Assembly: GCA_934476675.1 (NCBI GenBank)
Contig: CAKSOE010000007.1
Location: forward strand, 1-64,000
Length of the DNA: 64,000 nt
Origin: an uncultured Clostridia bacterium
GTDB taxonomy: Bacteria > Bacillota > Clostridia > UBA1381
Direction: 5' to 3'
Under the pieces are notes generated by a model. It had not been told where the DNA came from. It did no database searches and saw only the letters and a list, made by a program, of their open reading frames with translations. How positions within the stretch are numbered: the stretch's first letter is position 1; each line of letters opens with the position of its first letter. The position numbers and the translations under genes are program-made. Positions 40,510-49,257 of this stretch are shown here, one piece after another.

Positions 40510-40683
40510 ATGGCATACGTTATTGATTCAGATGCTTGCATCAGCTGCGGCGCTTGCGCGGGTGAATGTCCCGTAAGCGCAATCAGCGAAGGCGACAGCG
40601 CATATATAATCGATGCTGATACTTGCATCGAGTGCGGCGCTTGCGCAGGTGTTTGTCCCGTAGGCGCTCCCTCACAGGACTAA
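40510..40683 (+). CDS. 2[4Fe-4S] ferredoxin, clostridial type
   Basis: The 57-residue protein has two CxxCxxCxxxCP motifs (CISCGACAGECP and CIECGACAGVCP), the classic small clostridial ferredoxin with two 4Fe-4S clusters. It carries low-potential electrons for anaerobic metabolism and could serve the FprA flavoprotein and other redox enzymes. RBS AAGGAGG. It has its own promoter (40430-40458) and terminator (40745-40792), so it is a single-gene unit. Confidence 0.96.
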   Translation: MAYVIDSDACISCGACAGECPVSAISEGDSAYIIDADTCIECGACAGVCPVGAPSQD

Positions 40684-40744
40684 TTAAGCTTAACCGGCGC
40701 TGTACCGGTTACAAAAGCCGTTAACGGCTTTTACAAAAAAAATT

Positions 40745-40792
40745 AAAGCGCTGCTTAGTTTTTCTTACTTATTTTGCAGCGCTTTATTTTTG
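40745..40792 (+). terminator. terminator of the ferredoxin gene
   Basis: AAAGCGCTGC / GCAGCGCTTT stem with a T-rich tail. A smaller palindrome AAAGCCGTTAACGGCTTT lies just upstream. Confidence 0.85.
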
Positions 40793-40817
40793 TTATTTGA
40801 GAAAACGGAGAAGATTT

Positions 40818-42713
40818 ATGAAAAAAATTACGGTTGGGGTAATTTCTGTGCTTAGCGCCCTGCTTTTATGCGGCTGCGACAAAGCGCTTGTTACGGAGGA
40901 TTTCAAAGCTCCTCTGCCCTCAAACAGCATTACCCATACAATTTATATATATATGAGCGGCGGCGACGCAGAGTCCGATTACGGCAGTGCGACCGAGGCT
41001 CTGCGCGAAATGACAAAGGCTGAATACACCGAAAACGTTAGGGTTATCGTTGAAACCGGCGGCAGCAATATGTGGCATGACGATAATATTTCGGCTGATA
41101 AGCTGGAAAGATTTGAAGTTCACGAAGGCGGCTTACATAAAATCGAAAGTATTGACGATGATAATATGGGAACGTCAAAAACGCTTATCGATTTTCTCAA
41201 ATGGGGAAATGAAAACTATCCCTCAAAGGACAGAACGCTTATAATATGGGGTCAGGGTGGCGGCTGTACAGGCGGTGCGGCATACGATGCGCGCCATAAT
41301 TACGACAGTCTTACTCCCGGTGAGATAGGCTATGCCCTGAGCCGCAGCGGCGTTAATTACAGCATGGTCGGATTTGACGCGTGCATGATGTCCTCCGTCG
41401 AAACGGCGGCGGCAATTGCCCCCTACGCTTCATATATGACTGCCAGCGAAGAATATCAGCCGTGCGGCTGGGATTATGAATCAATTTTCAAATACATTGT
41501 TCAAAATCCGACAGCTCCGACACGCGATATCGGAAAAATAATATGCGATTCCTACTATAATAAATGTGTTGACATGAAACAGGAGGATTCCGTTTCGATA
41601 GCCGTTACGGACTTATCGAAAATATCTGCGCTTACACAGGCATTTGACGGACTTTCTAACAGTTTGAGAACTGTTTTTGACAGCCTTGAACGCTGCCGTG
41701 ACTATGCGCTCGCATTCAAAAATGTGCATTATGTGGGCGGAAAATCGGAGGATGAAGGGTACTCCAATATGCTTGACCTTTCAGATTTTTCAAAACAGGT
41801 TTCCGCTGTATGCGGCTACACTCCCGAACGCATTGAAGAAACGCTCAATGAAGCGGTTGTTCATCATGTCAGCGGCACTCTTACCAATTACACACGCGGC
41901 TTGGGAATATTTTATCCTATAAGACAAAATGCTGATGAACTGAAAAAATATTTTGAAATCACGCCCTCGGACAATTATTCGGATTTTCTGCGCCGCGCGT
42001 GTGCAAAAACGGAGCTTAACGACGGCGGATTAAAATATGATTCCACCGCCGCATGGAAAGCTTACTCAAACGAAACGGCATATTTTCAATATGCTTCAAA
42101 AATCGAAAACAACTGCTATGAGCTTAACATAACCGGAAATATGGATATTGTTGATGAGGTCGGACTCGGAATATACCGTTACGACGACACAACCGGAAAA
42201 TATATGTACATCGGCAGCGACAGCGGTCTTACCATTGACCGCGCCGCAGGGATTTACAAGGACGACGACAATATGCATTGTCTGACGCTCAATAATCACC
42301 CCGTTGCCGCTTATGTTATAGACAAAGGCGAAAACTATCTGCTTTATTCTATACCTGCGTATGTTGACGGTGTTTCCGGCAATATACGCGCCGCATACAT
42401 CACAAGGAACAACAGAAGCAGGTTTAAGGTTTACGGATTCTGGCGCGGCATCAACGCCGCTTATGGCATATCTGATAAAAATACCGTAAAATTAAAGCCG
42501 TACCAAAGTATTGAGCCGTTCAGCCGTTCGTACGACAGCGGCGAATACTACAAAATGAAAAAAATGACTGCATTGTTCACTTCGATTAAAAATCGTCCGC
42601 TGCCGGACGGCGAATACAAAATAGATTACATTCTTAAAGATATATACGGCAAAATCATCAAAGCTGACCCGTCCGTGATGAAGGTAAACGGCGGCAAGCA
42701 TGAAAAATCCTGA
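40818..42713 (+). CDS. clostripain-like (C11) lipoprotein with altered active site
   Basis: The 631-residue protein begins with a lipobox LLLCGC. The clostripain (C11) domain follows: IYIYMSGGDAESDYG, LIIWGQGGGCTGGAAYD, then the catalytic Cys in FDACMMSSVETA. In the family the residue at the Gln of GQGGG is normally the catalytic His (HGGG); here the codon is CAG (Gln), so proteolysis is doubtful. The C-terminal half (from about residue 410) is beta-rich. It may be a noncatalytic binding protein. ATG at 40818 with GGAG upstream. The next gene, an M18 aminopeptidase, follows 10 bases after it. Confidence 0.88.
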   Translation: MKKITVGVISVLSALLLCGCDKALVTEDFKAPLPSNSITHTIYIYMSGGDAESDYGSATEALREMTKAEYTENVRVIVETGGSNMWHDDNISADKLERFEVHEGGLHKIESIDDDNMGTSKTLIDFLKWGNENYPSKDRTLIIWGQGGGCTGGAAYDARHNYDSLTPGEIGYALSRSGVNYSMVGFDACMMSSVETAAAIAPYASYMTASEEYQPCGWDYESIFKYIVQNPTAPTRDIGKIICDSYYNKCVDMKQEDSVSIAVTDLSKISALTQAFDGLSNSLRTVFDSLERCRDYALAFKNVHYVGGKSEDEGYSNMLDLSDFSKQVSAVCGYTPERIEETLNEAVVHHVSGTLTNYTRGLGIFYPIRQNADELKKYFEITPSDNYSDFLRRACAKTELNDGGLKYDSTAAWKAYSNETAYFQYASKIENNCYELNITGNMDIVDEVGLGIYRYDDTTGKYMYIGSDSGLTIDRAAGIYKDDDNMHCLTLNNHPVAAYVIDKGENYLLYSIPAYVDGVSGNIRAAYITRNNRSRFKVYGFWRGINAAYGISDKNTVKLKPYQSIEPFSRSYDSGEYYKMKKMTALFTSIKNRPLPDGEYKIDYILKDIYGKIIKADPSVMKVNGGKHEKS

Positions 42714-42723
42714 GGAGGATAAA

Positions 42724-44022
42724 ATGCATACAGATGAAACAAAAAAGCTTATAGCTTTTCTCGAAAAAAGTCCCGACTGTTTCAGTGCAGCGGCAAACAT
42801 TGCTAAAACTCTTGAAAATAACGGTTTTACCCGCCTTTACGAAAGCGAAAAATGGGATATACAACCCGGCGGAAAATATTTTGTTATGCGGAATATGTCG
42901 TCAATAACAGCGTTTAAAATCCCCGTTTCCGTTCCGCCGTGCATAATTGCAGCAGCAGCTCACAGTGATTCGCCGTCATTTAAAATAAAACCGTCGCCGG
43001 AGATGGAGTCGGAGGGTTATGTCAGACTCAATACGGAGGGGTACGGCGGAATGATTGATTCGTCATGGCTTGACAGACCGCTTTCCGTTTCGGGCAGAAT
43101 ATCCGTTAAAGCAGAAAACGGTATAGAAACAAAAGCAGTGAATATAAACCGAGATTTGGTTCTGATACCCAATCTGTGCATACATATGAACAGAAATATC
43201 AACAAAGGCTATGAATATAATCATCAGCGCGATTTGATACCGCTTTTCGGCTCGGAAAAGGGATTTATGCGGATTGTTGCCGAAATCGCCGGCGTTGATG
43301 AGGATAAAATATGCGGTCACGACTTATTTTTGTACAACCGCACACCGGGAACAATCTGGGGCGGAAACAATGAATATTTTTCCTGTGGCAGAATTGATGA
43401 TTTGCAGTGTGCGTATGCGCTGTGCGAGGGATTTTTACGTGCCGGCATGACGGACGCATTACAGATTATAGCCGTTTTTGACAACGAAGAAACGGGCAGC
43501 AGTACCAGGCAGGGCGCAAAATCGGATTTTCTCCGCGGTACGCTTGAAAGAATTTTTTCGCTTTTCCCCAAGGATTCATACAGACGCGCGATAGCAAACG
43601 GATTTATGGTTTCGGCAGATAACGGTCATGCCGTTCACCCAAACCATTCCGATAAATCTGATCCGGCTAACCGTGTTTATATGAACAAGGGCATTGTAAT
43701 CAAGTACAATGCCGAGGGCAGCTACACTACGGACAGCATTTCCGAGGCGATTATGAAGCTTATATGCGAGAAAGCCGATGTTCCGTATCAGACCTTTACA
43801 AACCGCAGCGATATGCGCGGTGGCTCAACCCTCGGCAATCTTTCGGGCAATCAGGTATCAATTAATACCGTTGATATAGGTCTTGCACAACTTGCCATGC
43901 ACTCTGCATACGAAACGGCAGGCACTATGGATACGGAATACTTAATCCGTGCAATGACGGAGCTTTTTAATACCGTCATAGAAATCAAAGAGGACAAGCT
44001 GATTAATTTCAGGAGGTGTTAA
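42724..44022 (+). CDS. apeB: M18-family aminopeptidase
   Basis: The 432-residue protein matches M18 aspartyl-type aminopeptidases: IIAAAAHSDSPSFKIKP with a metal-binding His, SWLDRPLSVSGR, the acidic site in FDNEETGSSTRQGA, and DNGHAVHPNHSDKSDP late in the sequence. It removes N-terminal residues, with two zinc ions in the active site. The ATG at 42724 has GAGGAGG five bases upstream. It begins 10 bases after the clostripain-like gene and one base before the CmpB gene, so the three form an operon. Confidence 0.93.
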   Translation: MHTDETKKLIAFLEKSPDCFSAAANIAKTLENNGFTRLYESEKWDIQPGGKYFVMRNMSSITAFKIPVSVPPCIIAAAAHSDSPSFKIKPSPEMESEGYVRLNTEGYGGMIDSSWLDRPLSVSGRISVKAENGIETKAVNINRDLVLIPNLCIHMNRNINKGYEYNHQRDLIPLFGSEKGFMRIVAEIAGVDEDKICGHDLFLYNRTPGTIWGGNNEYFSCGRIDDLQCAYALCEGFLRAGMTDALQIIAVFDNEETGSSTRQGAKSDFLRGTLERIFSLFPKDSYRRAIANGFMVSADNGHAVHPNHSDKSDPANRVYMNKGIVIKYNAEGSYTTDSISEAIMKLICEKADVPYQTFTNRSDMRGGSTLGNLSGNQVSINTVDIGLAQLAMHSAYETAGTMDTEYLIRAMTELFNTVIEIKEDKLINFRRC

Positions 44023-44023
44023 T

Positions 44024-44989
44024 ATGACTTTATATAATTGTGTGTGGATTGTACTTATATACGGTTTTTTAGGCTGGTGTACGGAGGTTGTTTTTGCGGC
44101 GGTCAATTCGGGAAAATTTATAAACCGCGGCTTTATGAACGGTCCGATATGCCCGATATACGGCTTTGGTATGCTTATTATCGGCACTCTGCTCTCCCCT
44201 GTCTCCGATAACGCACTGCTGCTTTTCGTTTGCTCGGTGATACTTACCTCTGCGCTTGAATTTATAACGGGCTGGATTTTGGAAAAGCTGTTCCACGATA
44301 AGTGGTGGGATTATTCGGATATGCCGTTTAATATAAAAGGGTATATCTGCCTTAAATTTTCGCTTTTGTGGGGGCTTGCCTGTCTGCTTGTTATGAAAAC
44401 TCTGTATCCGTTTACAAATTCGGTTATAGAGCATTTTCCGCGCATAGCAGGTATTATTATTCTTATTGTGCTCGTTGCGGTATTCATCACCGATTTTCTG
44501 ATTACGCTTATTGCCAGTCTTAAATTTGCACAGCACATGGATAAGCTTAAAGAGGTTGAACGCGCTTTAAACGCTGTTTCGGAGGAAATCGGCGAGGGAC
44601 TGTTTGACGGTGTACAGGCTATTAGAGAAACCTCGGAGAAAAGCGCTGCGGAGTTCAGAGAAAAGAGCAGACAGATTGCCGAAAAGAATGCTGCCGATAT
44701 TGCCGAACTTAAAGAAAAAAGCAGGCAATTTGCAGAGAAAAACGCTTTGGAGCTTGCCGAGCTTAAAGAAAAAGGAAAACAGCTTGCTGAAAAGAACGCT
44801 GCCGATATTGCCGAACTTAAAGAAAAAAGGAAACAGCTTATTGAGAAGTATTCGGCGCTGCTTAAGCACAACAGGCGCATTAACAGACGTCTTGTACGTG
44901 CGTTCCCAAATTTAAGGAATAACCGTTACAAGGAATGGCTTGAAAATCTTAAAAAGCTAAGAGAGCTAAAAGAACATAACAAGGATTAA
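44024..44989 (+). CDS. CmpB-type (PF06541) membrane protein with coiled-coil tail
   Basis: The 321-residue protein has about five membrane helices with the family motif YGFLGWCTEVVFAAVNSGKFINRGF and GPICPIYGFG near the start. It then has a long cytoplasmic coiled coil (about residues 185-280) built from 18-residue repeats such as AEKNAADIAELKEKSRQ. Members are labelled 'putative ABC transporter permease', but no ATPase is adjacent and the fold is not a typical permease, so the name should be used with care. It starts one base after the apeB stop. RBS AGGAGG. Confidence 0.85.
   Translation: MTLYNCVWIVLIYGFLGWCTEVVFAAVNSGKFINRGFMNGPICPIYGFGMLIIGTLLSPVSDNALLLFVCSVILTSALEFITGWILEKLFHDKWWDYSDMPFNIKGYICLKFSLLWGLACLLVMKTLYPFTNSVIEHFPRIAGIIILIVLVAVFITDFLITLIASLKFAQHMDKLKEVERALNAVSEEIGEGLFDGVQAIRETSEKSAAEFREKSRQIAEKNAADIAELKEKSRQFAEKNALELAELKEKGKQLAEKNAADIAELKEKRKQLIEKYSALLKHNRRINRRLVRAFPNLRNNRYKEWLENLKKLRELKEHNKD
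44650..44850 (+). repeat. 54-base in-frame tandem repeat
   Basis: The coiled-coil coding segment repeats with a period of 54 bases (18 codons); near-identical copies of the AAGAA(T/C)GCTGCCGATATTG segment lie 108 bases apart (44684 and 44792). Confidence 0.85.
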
Positions 44990-45012
44990 ATTCATATAAT
45001 AGAATATGTACG

Positions 45013-45057
45013 GCTGCTGCCTTTTTTGAACATTAACCGAAAGTGCAGCAGCTTTTT
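45013..45057 (+). terminator. terminator after the CmpB-type gene
   Basis: GCTGCTGC / GCAGCAGC stem with a TTTTT tail. Confidence 0.75.
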
Positions 45058-45095
45058 ATATGTGACGTTTTTGGCGTAGAAACGGGGGATTTTAT

Positions 45096-45248
45096 ATGGA
45101 AGCCTGCCCGAATGTTGTCGCGATAGCTGCACTCAGCTGTCAGCTTGCGCAATGCCTTACCGATGAGGAGCTTGAAATGCTTGCCGCCGATTTGACTGTG
45201 CTGGCAGACTCTCTCGCCGCAATTGCGGTACGCCGAGCTGCCAAATAG
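45096..45248 (+). CDS. DUF6774-like small protein
   Basis: The 50-residue protein MEACPNVVAIAALSCQLAQC... is a short alanine-rich helix pair with DEELEMLAADLTVLADSLAAIAV, the pattern of DUF6774 proteins found beside many Clostridia genes. It has cysteines at 4, 15 and 20. RBS GGGGG. Function unknown. Confidence 0.75.
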   Translation: MEACPNVVAIAALSCQLAQCLTDEELEMLAADLTVLADSLAAIAVRRAAK

Positions 45249-45310
45249 TTTTTTTGTAAATTCATGTCGAATTATTGCATACGATTTTTTTTATTTTTTC
45301 TTGTAATATC

Positions 45311-45339
45311 TTGACACAAAAACAGTTTTATTGTAAAAT
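45311..45339 (+). promoter_or_regulatory. promoter of the Spo0E-like small gene
   Basis: TTGACA (45311-45316) and TAAAAT (45334-45339) with a 17-base spacer. Confidence 0.75.
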
Positions 45340-45425
45340 AAACGTACAGAAACGAACATTTAAATGAAATGTTACAATTTTGGAATATACATATAACAAA
45401 AATGAATGGTTGGAGGAAAAATTTC

Positions 45426-45557
45426 ATGCTCATCGATGAATTAACAAAAGAATTTAATGAACTCCTTAAGGAAAAAAACTTTAATTATTCAAATCCCGAT
45501 GTGGTTGAAAAGGGACTTGAATTAGAAAAGGAAATGTTTAAAAATTTCCAAAATTAA
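45426..45557 (+). CDS. small helical protein, distant Spo0E-like
   Basis: The 43-residue protein (MLIDELTKEFNELLKEKN ... PDVVEKGLELEKEMFKN) forms two amphipathic helices. Its length and layout recall Spo0E-type phosphatases of response-regulator aspartyl-phosphate, but the signature SQELD reads GLELE, so the assignment is weak. RBS GGAGG lies nine bases before the ATG at 45426. It is a single-gene unit with its own promoter and terminator. Confidence 0.55.
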   Translation: MLIDELTKEFNELLKEKNFNYSNPDVVEKGLELEKEMFKNFQN

Positions 45558-45572
45558 CACACATTTACAACT

Positions 45573-45610
45573 AAAAAGGATATTGCGGATTAAATCGCAA
45601 TATCCTTTTT
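45573..45610. terminator. bidirectional terminator
   Basis: Perfect 15-pair stem AAAAAGGATATTGCG with an 8-base loop; T-run on both strands. It serves the small gene at 45426 and galM. Confidence 0.92.
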
Positions 45611-45619
45611 CAATGTGCT

Positions 45620-46663
45620 TTATTTAACGCTGAATCTGTATTCCGTGGTATGGTCGTAGACAGCATTCTTTTTAAGTACCGGAGACGGGAAGTGCGTAAA
45701 TTTCGCCGCATTCGGGAAAGCCTGTGTCTCTAAGCAGAAGCCGTGGTGATTTGCATATTTTGCTCCGTTTTTGCCTGTATTCTCATTGTCTATATTAGTG
45801 GTATAAAGCTGTACTCCCGGCTGATTTGTATATGTTTCCATAACGATTCCGTTTGCCGGATTTTCCGCAACTGCGCAAAGTCTGTAACCCTCGCCCGCAA
45901 CGGCAAAATTATGGTCATAGCCGCCGAACATCTCAGTCTGCTCAAAATCAGCATCAATATCGTCGCCTATCTGCTTTGCCTCCCTAAAATCAAACGGTGT
46001 TCCGTCAACTTTAAGCACTTCGCCGTTCGGTATACATTCGTCCGTATTCGGCGTATAAAACTGCGAATTTAATTTAAGCAGCTGATTTGTCATCTTAGCT
46101 CCGTCATGACCGTTAAGATTGAAATAGCTGTGGTTTGTCATGTTGCATATTGTATCTTCGTCGCATTTTGCCTTATAATTAATCATAAGAGCATTTTTTG
46201 AGGTAAGCGTATATGTAACCGTAACATCAATAGTTCCCGGAAAACCCTCCTCGCCGTCCGGTGAGGTTAAGGATAGTACCAGAGACGGTTCTGCACCGTC
46301 CTCTGCAATTACATCCCACACTCTCTTACTGAAACCGCCCTCACCTCCGTGAAGATTGTTTCTGCCGTCATTCGGCTCAAGCTTATACGTTTTTCCGTTA
46401 AGCACAAATTCCGAGTTCGCTATTCTGTTGGAATTTCTTCCCACCAGCGCGCCGTAATAGCCTCTTTTGTTTTCATATTCTTCCAGGGTATCGTAACCCA
46501 TAACCACATCAACTGTCTTGCCGTTTCTATCCTTTACGCACAGTGTCCTTACCACACCGCCATAGCTTAGAATTTCTGCACTTATTTCGCCGTTTTCAAG
46601 CTTATAAGCAAAAACCTTTTCGCCGCTTTTTGCCGTTCCGAATTCTCTCTTTATAATTGACAT
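45620..46663 (-). CDS. galM: aldose 1-epimerase (galactose mutarotase)
   Basis: The 347-residue protein shows the family pattern: YGGVVRTLCVKDRNGK, DVVMGYDTLEEYE, YYGALVGRNSNRIANSEF, NDGRNNLHGGEGGF with the substrate-binding HGG, NHSYFNLNG and the late FCLETQAFPNAA. It interconverts the alpha and beta forms of aldoses for sugar metabolism. The ATG at 46663 has GGAGG seven bases upstream. It has no neighbours of the galactose pathway in this window. Confidence 0.93.
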   Translation of the reverse strand: MSIIKREFGTAKSGEKVFAYKLENGEISAEILSYGGVVRTLCVKDRNGKTVDVVMGYDTLEEYENKRGYYGALVGRNSNRIANSEFVLNGKTYKLEPNDGRNNLHGGEGGFSKRVWDVIAEDGAEPSLVLSLTSPDGEEGFPGTIDVTVTYTLTSKNALMINYKAKCDEDTICNMTNHSYFNLNGHDGAKMTNQLLKLNSQFYTPNTDECIPNGEVLKVDGTPFDFREAKQIGDDIDADFEQTEMFGGYDHNFAVAGEGYRLCAVAENPANGIVMETYTNQPGVQLYTTNIDNENTGKNGAKYANHHGFCLETQAFPNAAKFTHFPSPVLKKNAVYDHTTEYRFSVK

Positions 46664-46955
46664 TGTTTTTCCTCCAGATTTTTGTGATACAGCCGTCATC
46701 AAACGTGCTGTTATAAATCTCATTTCACTGCAAGGCATAGTCCGTAAATGTGTATTTCAGAAAACACATTATTAATACAGTACGTATTTGCAAAAAACAT
46801 ATGCCATAGCACATTTCCTACGTTAAATGCGCAAAACTCACCCGACGGCGTACGCTTAGTACTCCGAGCAGTGAGTTTCGCTTTAAATCCAAAGGCGCAT
46901 TAAGCCGCCGCGCCTTTGAATAATCTGTACAAAATCCGTACAGTCTCTTTATTCA
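46664..46955. other. intergenic region with inverted repeat
   Basis: No gene seen in 292 bases. AACTCAC near 46846 and GTGAGTT near 46871 pair around a 15-20 base loop, a possible terminator or dispersed element. Confidence 0.35.
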
Positions 46956-48308
46956 CTATTTAATTTCGCTGAACCCCGTCAATGCAACTGTGGCTATATT
47001 AGCTTTGTCAACATTTGCATTCTCCAAAGCTGCAATTGCATTTTCCTGTGCCGAAACAGTTTTTACAACCGTAATTACAATATTTACATCTGCACCCATT
47101 ATTGCAAATGTAAATTCTCCCTTAGAATCTACCGTTTGCTCTACACCGTTAACCATTATCTTAGCTTCGTAGCCATTCTCCGGTGTTACTTTAACTGTTA
47201 CAGATGTTCCGTTTATCAATGCCGAATGATCTTCCGGCGTTACAGTAACCGTACAATGTTCAACTTCATTTACAGTTACCTTATATGTTTCTGCTGCCGG
47301 AGCACCCAACTCCTTAAAATCTGACCACAGAACTGTCTTTATATTTTCTTCTTTAACTCCGTTTTCTCCCGCTTTAAGCGCTTCGACAGCCTTTTCAACA
47401 GCTGTTTTTTCAACAACCTTTGTCTTAAATGTTACTTTTACAGTTACATCATTTGCCGGCATTGTGAATGTATATTTTCCGTCTGTCAAAGGTACTACAT
47501 TATCTCTTTCCATTACGGTATCAACTTCATAGCCCTCATTCGGATTCGGTGTTATGGTTACAATCGTTCCCTCTTTAACATCCGAAGACGGATTTACCGT
47601 TACCGTACCGTTTTCAGTCGGTGCTGTCGTTACGGAATAGGTCTTTTCTTCCGGTTCTCCGATTGCCTTGAAATCCGACCATTTTACAACATTGATGTCG
47701 CTGTCTTTTAATCCTGCCGCTTTAAGAGCCTTTGTTGCTTTTTCAACAGCTGTCTCCTGTGTAACTACCGCTTTAAAGCTTACCGTTACGGTTACGTTAT
47801 TTGCCGGCATTGTGAACGTATATTTTCCGCCTGCTGCCGTCAATACGGTGTCGCCGAGCTTTACAGCGTCAACCTCAAAGCCCTCATTAGGAGCAACCGT
47901 AAGTTCAATCTTTTCACCCTCTGCCGCTATTGCTTTGCTTGGGGTACATGTTCCGTTTGAATCGGCATTTACCGTTACCGTGTATGTATTAACCTTTGTG
48001 TCTGACGTTATAACGTCATTCTTTCCGACAGGAGTAATCTTATTGCCCTTAACGGCAATAACCTTTGTCGAAGCAGCGTCCGTTACCGAAACAGCTGTTC
48101 CGTTCCACTTCGTAAAGCCTGTCATTCTTCCGCTTACATCGTATTTTACGATGTAAACAAAATCCGCACCGTCCGGCTTCTTGATGTCCTTGATTGCGGT
48201 AACCTTATACGAGCTGTCATAATCGTACTTTGTGACGATGTTTTCTGCAAACGCAGCGCCGTTGTAAAGCAATGCCGCAGCCATAATTGTAGAAATAATC
48301 TTCTTCAT
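46956..48308 (-). CDS. secreted protein with three 'bacterial repeat' modules
   Basis: Signal peptide (MKKIISTIMAAALLYNGAAFA), a short N-terminal domain, then three modules of about 110 residues. Each has a beta domain of the Flg_new_2 / bacterial-repeat type (TVTVNADSNGTCTPSKAIAAEG...GGKYTFTMPANNVTVTVSFK) followed by a helix-turn segment (TAVEKAVEALKAG...KTVLWSDFKELGAP). The third module is more diverged and ends at the C-terminus. No LPXTG or SLH anchor, so it may be secreted. RBS AAAGGA. Confidence 0.82.
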   Translation of the reverse strand: MKKIISTIMAAALLYNGAAFAENIVTKYDYDSSYKVTAIKDIKKPDGADFVYIVKYDVSGRMTGFTKWNGTAVSVTDAASTKVIAVKGNKITPVGKNDVITSDTKVNTYTVTVNADSNGTCTPSKAIAAEGEKIELTVAPNEGFEVDAVKLGDTVLTAAGGKYTFTMPANNVTVTVSFKAVVTQETAVEKATKALKAAGLKDSDINVVKWSDFKAIGEPEEKTYSVTTAPTENGTVTVNPSSDVKEGTIVTITPNPNEGYEVDTVMERDNVVPLTDGKYTFTMPANDVTVKVTFKTKVVEKTAVEKAVEALKAGENGVKEENIKTVLWSDFKELGAPAAETYKVTVNEVEHCTVTVTPEDHSALINGTSVTVKVTPENGYEAKIMVNGVEQTVDSKGEFTFAIMGADVNIVITVVKTVSAQENAIAALENANVDKANIATVALTGFSEIK

Positions 48309-48327
48309 AACCTTTTGTCCTTTCTTG

Positions 48328-49257
48328 TTATAAATTATAAATTTTTTTTACTTTTTCGTATGCCTCATGCAGTACGTCTCCGTCCGCATCGAGCCAAATT
48401 ATACGTTTGTCACGCCGAAACCATGTCAGCTGACGCTTTGCGTAACGCCGCGAGCTTTGCTTAATAAGCTCCACAGCCTCGTCAAGACTTGTCCCGCCGC
48501 TAAAATATGCAATAAGCTCTTTATAGCCGATTGCTTTCATTGAATTTAATGCAGTTGTGTAACCCCTTTCCATAAGACCTTTTACCTCGTCAAGGAGTCC
48601 CTCCTCAAGCATTATATCAACTCTTTTGTTTATTCTGTCGTACAAAATCCGTCTGTCGTAATCTATACAAAACATAATCGGGTCATAGCGTCCCTCATGT
48701 TGTTTTGTCATCTCCTGGTGCGCTGAAATGGTCGTTCCCGTAAGTCTGTAAAATTCAATCGCGCGTATTATCCGCCGCAGATTATTCGGATGCAGCCTTG
48801 CCGCGCTTATCGGGTCAATCTCCTTTAACATTTCAAGCACCGCTTCGTTGCCGTGCGTTTTTGCATAATCCGCCAATTCCTCACGAAGCGCATAATCCGT
48901 TTCGGTTTCACCGAACGTCACATCATCAACCACTGAATTTATATAAAGTCCCGTTCCGCCGCACATAACGGGGAACTTATGCCGTGACAGAATATCACGG
49001 ATTACCTCATGCGCCGCCTCGGTATAATCGGCAACGCTGAACTCCTCGTCCGGCTCAACGAAATCTATAAGATGATGCTTTACCTGTTTTCTTTCGTGCT
49101 CTGTCGGCTTTGCCGAGCCGATGTCCATGTATTTGTAAATCTGCATACTGTCAGCCGAAACTATCTCTCCGCCCACAAGCTTTGCCAAGCCGATTGCAAG
49201 CGATGTTTTTCCGGAGGCGGTAGGTCCCGCCACAACTATCAGGGGCAGCTTATTCAT
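48328..49257 (-). CDS. miaA: tRNA dimethylallyltransferase
   Basis: The 309-residue protein has the Walker A GPTASGKTSLAIGLA and the motif SADSMQIYKYMDIGSAKP. It adds a dimethylallyl group to A37 of tRNAs reading UNN codons. Its start overlaps the mutL stop (ATGA), so it is coupled to mutL, as commonly seen in Firmicutes. MiaB, which acts on its product, is encoded at 54504. Confidence 0.97.
   Translation of the reverse strand: MNKLPLIVVAGPTASGKTSLAIGLAKLVGGEIVSADSMQIYKYMDIGSAKPTEHERKQVKHHLIDFVEPDEEFSVADYTEAAHEVIRDILSRHKFPVMCGGTGLYINSVVDDVTFGETETDYALREELADYAKTHGNEAVLEMLKEIDPISAARLHPNNLRRIIRAIEFYRLTGTTISAHQEMTKQHEGRYDPIMFCIDYDRRILYDRINKRVDIMLEEGLLDEVKGLMERGYTTALNSMKAIGYKELIAYFSGGTSLDEAVELIKQSSRRYAKRQLTWFRRDKRIIWLDADGDVLHEAYEKVKKIYNL

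Noticed and set aside
44311..44880. 189-codon minus-strand frame with FSLSSA repeats
   Set aside because: Antisense of the 18-residue coiled-coil repeats in the CmpB-type gene; the regularity comes from the DNA repeat.
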